Assembly: GCA_025936195.1 (NCBI GenBank)
Contig: JAICTW010000092.1
Location: 1 to 7,984 of the forward strand
Source: Flavisolibacter sp.
GTDB taxonomy: Bacteria > Bacteroidota > Bacteroidia > Chitinophagales > Chitinophagaceae
DNA: 7,984 nt
Direction of reading: 5' to 3'
Of the stretch, positions 6,323 to 7,984 are shown one piece after another. The notes beneath the pieces were generated by a model. The model saw nothing but the letters and a program-made list of their open reading frames with translations, ran no database searches and was not told where the DNA came from. How positions within the stretch are numbered: the stretch's first letter is position 1; the number at the start of each line of letters is the position of its first letter. The translations under genes and the position numbers were made by a program.

Positions 6323-7492
6323 TTAATTAACTCCGGCAACAGATACGCGTTTGTACCTGACCGGCCTTTTTCCGTTGTTTTTGAACTTATAAATAAAGGT
6401 TTCCAACACGCCTACAAAAAAATCTGTTCTGGCGCCAATAAATATCCAGCTATTCCGCATTTTACCATCGAACATCATCTGCTCGGAGTGTAGTAGTTTT
6501 GATTTCCTGGGATAGCCATAAATATCAGCCAAACTTTTGGCAATGGTACCATAAATGAGCATTTTTTCCTTTTGCATACTCACCTTAAAAGCAAATAGAA
6601 GCCAGAACCAATACCCCCAAAAACCTTTTCTGCTTTTTACGGAAAGCCAGAAGCAATTCAATTCGCAATAACTGGTACCTTCAATAAACTGATATAGTTC
6701 AGGCTTGCTGGCTTCACCGGCAAAAACCTCAACAGTGCGATAAGGATTGATACTTCCAAGCACAAAGCCCCCACACATCCGGTTTCTAAAATTGAAGGCT
6801 GCGTACACCTTTCTGCTTCCTAAAAATTCCAAAGGCACGTCAAGCCCGGAAGCACTCACATATCTTTGTCTAAATTCTTTCAGCAGGTGCTCTTCAGTAA
6901 TTTTTCTGAGGAAGATCATCCTATTAAAATTGAAGAAAAGTTTAGTCTCTCTTTTCACCGGCTTTATCAAACTGGCCCTGAATTCCCCGGCAAGTTTATT
7001 GATCGCAGCTACTTCACCATTCATGATCAGAATGGAATCCTTAAGACTAATCTCATCGCTAATATTGTTTTGCTTATTTAAAAGCTTCGCTTCTTTCATT
7101 CTTTTGAGTTCGTCTTCAATGATCTCTACTGCGAGCCTGCGCTTTTGGAGGATAGAACCTATTTTGCAAATGACAAAATCACAGCCACTTCGCTGATTTC
7201 TTATAAACAAGGCTTGTAAACGCTCAAAAAAACGCTCGAGTTTTGATTTAGGAATTTCACTCGAATAAATGGTCCACTCGGGCCTTTCTATAAGGCGAAG
7301 CCAGCTTGTATTATTTTCCACTTCCGCAGCCCCGTCAGATAACACCAAATTTATCACGGTTTCCCAAACCTCGGCCAGGTTGTTTGCTTCCTTTGCTGTT
7401 TCATCAAGATACTCCGCTATTTTAAAATCCCTCTCCTTGGCGTTTTTAAAAATTTTATACTTCCAAAAGTTGGGGCTTATTGCTAATTCCAT
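6323..7492 (-). CDS. Hypothetical protein with possible GNAT-like acyltransferase C-terminal half
   Basis: I do not recognise this 389-residue protein. It begins at the only ATG after an in-frame stop (minus-strand TAA at 7526-7528) and has no signal peptide. Residues 1-110 are mixed charged helical. Residues 115-180 are rich in Glu/Lys/Leu and may be a helical hairpin or coiled coil. From about 185 to 355 the order of elements resembles a GNAT acyltransferase: a helix (EEHLLKEFRQRYV), strands KVYAAFNFRN and MCGGFVLGSI, strand CELNCFWLSV (E277), a basic-glycine turn SRKGFWG (287-293), a long aromatic helix, then IAKSLADIYGYPRKSKLL like the family's usual end motif. The P-loop equivalent is degenerate, so the fold is only a suggestion. 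The aromatic stretch FWGYWFWLLFAF (291-302) may touch the membrane. It sits 44 bp after the DUF2147 gene and 17 bp before the hydroxylase gene, implying a shared transcript and perhaps a lipid substrate. Confidence 0.75.
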   Translation of the reverse strand: MELAISPNFWKYKIFKNAKERDFKIAEYLDETAKEANNLAEVWETVINLVLSDGAAEVENNTSWLRLIERPEWTIYSSEIPKSKLERFFERLQALFIRNQRSGCDFVICKIGSILQKRRLAVEIIEDELKRMKEAKLLNKQNNISDEISLKDSILIMNGEVAAINKLAGEFRASLIKPVKRETKLFFNFNRMIFLRKITEEHLLKEFRQRYVSASGLDVPLEFLGSRKVYAAFNFRNRMCGGFVLGSINPYRTVEVFAGEASKPELYQFIEGTSYCELNCFWLSVKSRKGFWGYWFWLLFAFKVSMQKEKMLIYGTIAKSLADIYGYPRKSKLLHSEQMMFDGKMRNSWIFIGARTDFFVGVLETFIYKFKNNGKRPVRYKRVSVAGVN

Positions 7493-7536
7493 AGGGGCGT
7501 TTGTTTTAAATGGATAGTGAATTGTTTATTCGTTTG

Positions 7537-7984
7537 TTAATGAGTTTTTTCCCATGTGGTTGTTCTGCCAAATAGTGAAATGCCTACATAACCCCGCAAA
7601 GCGAGTGTATTGCCTTTGTAAGTAATAGTGGCATCGTAGGTCTTGCCGTTTTTGGGATCATATACTGTTCCATCTTCGTAGGAGTTACCATCTCTCTCGA
7701 ATTTTTTCAGTATGACCAGACCGAGAATGGGTTGTTTTCTGTTTGCTTCTTTCGGATTGTTTTTGTCCAGTTTGGCTGCGCCATTTTCAGTTGGTTCCTT
7801 TAGCCAGATGATCTTTCCATAAAACAAACCGTCAGAGCTTTTATATATCTGTATCTTGGCATCTTTCTCTTCATTGAGCCAAACTCCTTCGATAGGATTT
7901 GCCTGGGCCAATGCAAGAGCATTTAATCCCAGCATAGCAGATGTTGCGAGTGCAATCTGCAATATTGTTTTTTTAAACCTTTTC
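7537..7984 (-). CDS. DUF2147 family secreted protein (start just outside window)
   Basis: The frame ends at TAA (7537-7539) and stays open to the right edge. A TTG at 7960-7962 is not the likely start: the frame continues upstream as KRFKKTILQIALATSAML, giving the basic start and hydrophobic core of a signal peptide that ends in ALAQA before NPIEG. The base at 7984 is G on the coding strand, in the third position of the next codon, so an ATG starting two bases outside is plausible. The mature part shows DUF2147 features: EGVWLNEEKDAKIQIY near the start, YGKIIWLKEP, DGTVYDPKNGKTYDATI, then LRGYVGISLFGRTTTW near the end. DUF2147 proteins are small exported beta-rich domains of unknown function. 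The leader has no lipobox cysteine, so it should be periplasmic or secreted. It is the first visible gene of the minus-strand cluster; its promoter lies outside. Confidence 0.85.
   Translation of the reverse strand, partial: KRFKKTILQIALATSAMLGLNALALAQANPIEGVWLNEEKDAKIQIYKSSDGLFYGKIIWLKEPTENGAAKLDKNNPKEANRKQPILGLVILKKFERDGNSYEDGTVYDPKNGKTYDATITYKGNTLALRGYVGISLFGRTTTWEKTH

Noticed and set aside
6747..7196. 149-codon plus-strand open frame
   Set aside because: It lies wholly antisense to the 389-codon gene; its leucine- and serine-rich translation is typical of a reverse-strand shadow.

Overview
The window looks like chromosomal DNA from a member of the Bacteroidota, probably near the Chitinophagaceae/Sphingobacteria side. 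This is an inference from four things: low-to-moderate GC, few recognisable Shine-Dalgarno sequences, an IPT/TIG plus NHL-repeat surface lipoprotein, and one TTTG-N20-TAnnTTT(c) promoter-like site of the Bacteroidota type. I see no rRNA, tRNA, CRISPR array or insertion sequence. Protein identities were assigned by reading motifs, with no database search.

Left part (1-2856, + strand). The window opens inside a gene whose last 183 codons encode two fibronectin type III-like domains (ends 552). After a 126-bp gap comes a complete 725-residue lipoprotein (679-2856). It has a lipobox signal peptide, IPT/TIG domains, a QQQQPPPG linker and a C-terminal six-blade NHL propeller. Both look like envelope or surface proteins built from beta-sandwich and propeller modules.

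Centre (3038-5504). A 588-residue membrane-bound hybrid histidine kinase (minus strand) has six predicted membrane helices, HisKA, HATPase_c and a C-terminal receiver, but no HPt domain. A small free-standing HPt protein (plus strand, 5130-5504) lies head-to-head with it across a 325-bp intergenic region. Together they can supply three steps of a His-Asp-His phosphorelay; the final response regulator is not in the window. The intergenic region holds a perfect 17-bp palindrome just upstream of the kinase, a GC-rich stem-loop and a plausible promoter for the HPt gene.

Right part (5508-7984, minus strand). Three closely spaced genes read in the order DUF2147-type secreted protein, then a 389-residue protein with a possible GNAT-like C-terminal half, then a membrane di-iron fatty acid hydroxylase/sterol desaturase-family enzyme. 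Gaps of 44 and 17 bp suggest an operon. An acyltransferase-like protein beside a lipid hydroxylase hints at synthesis or tailoring of an acylated membrane lipid, but the middle protein is not identified with confidence. The hydroxylase gene is convergent with the HPt gene, with only 3 bp between the stop codons. The DUF2147 gene runs off the right edge; its real start is probably an ATG only two bases beyond the window.
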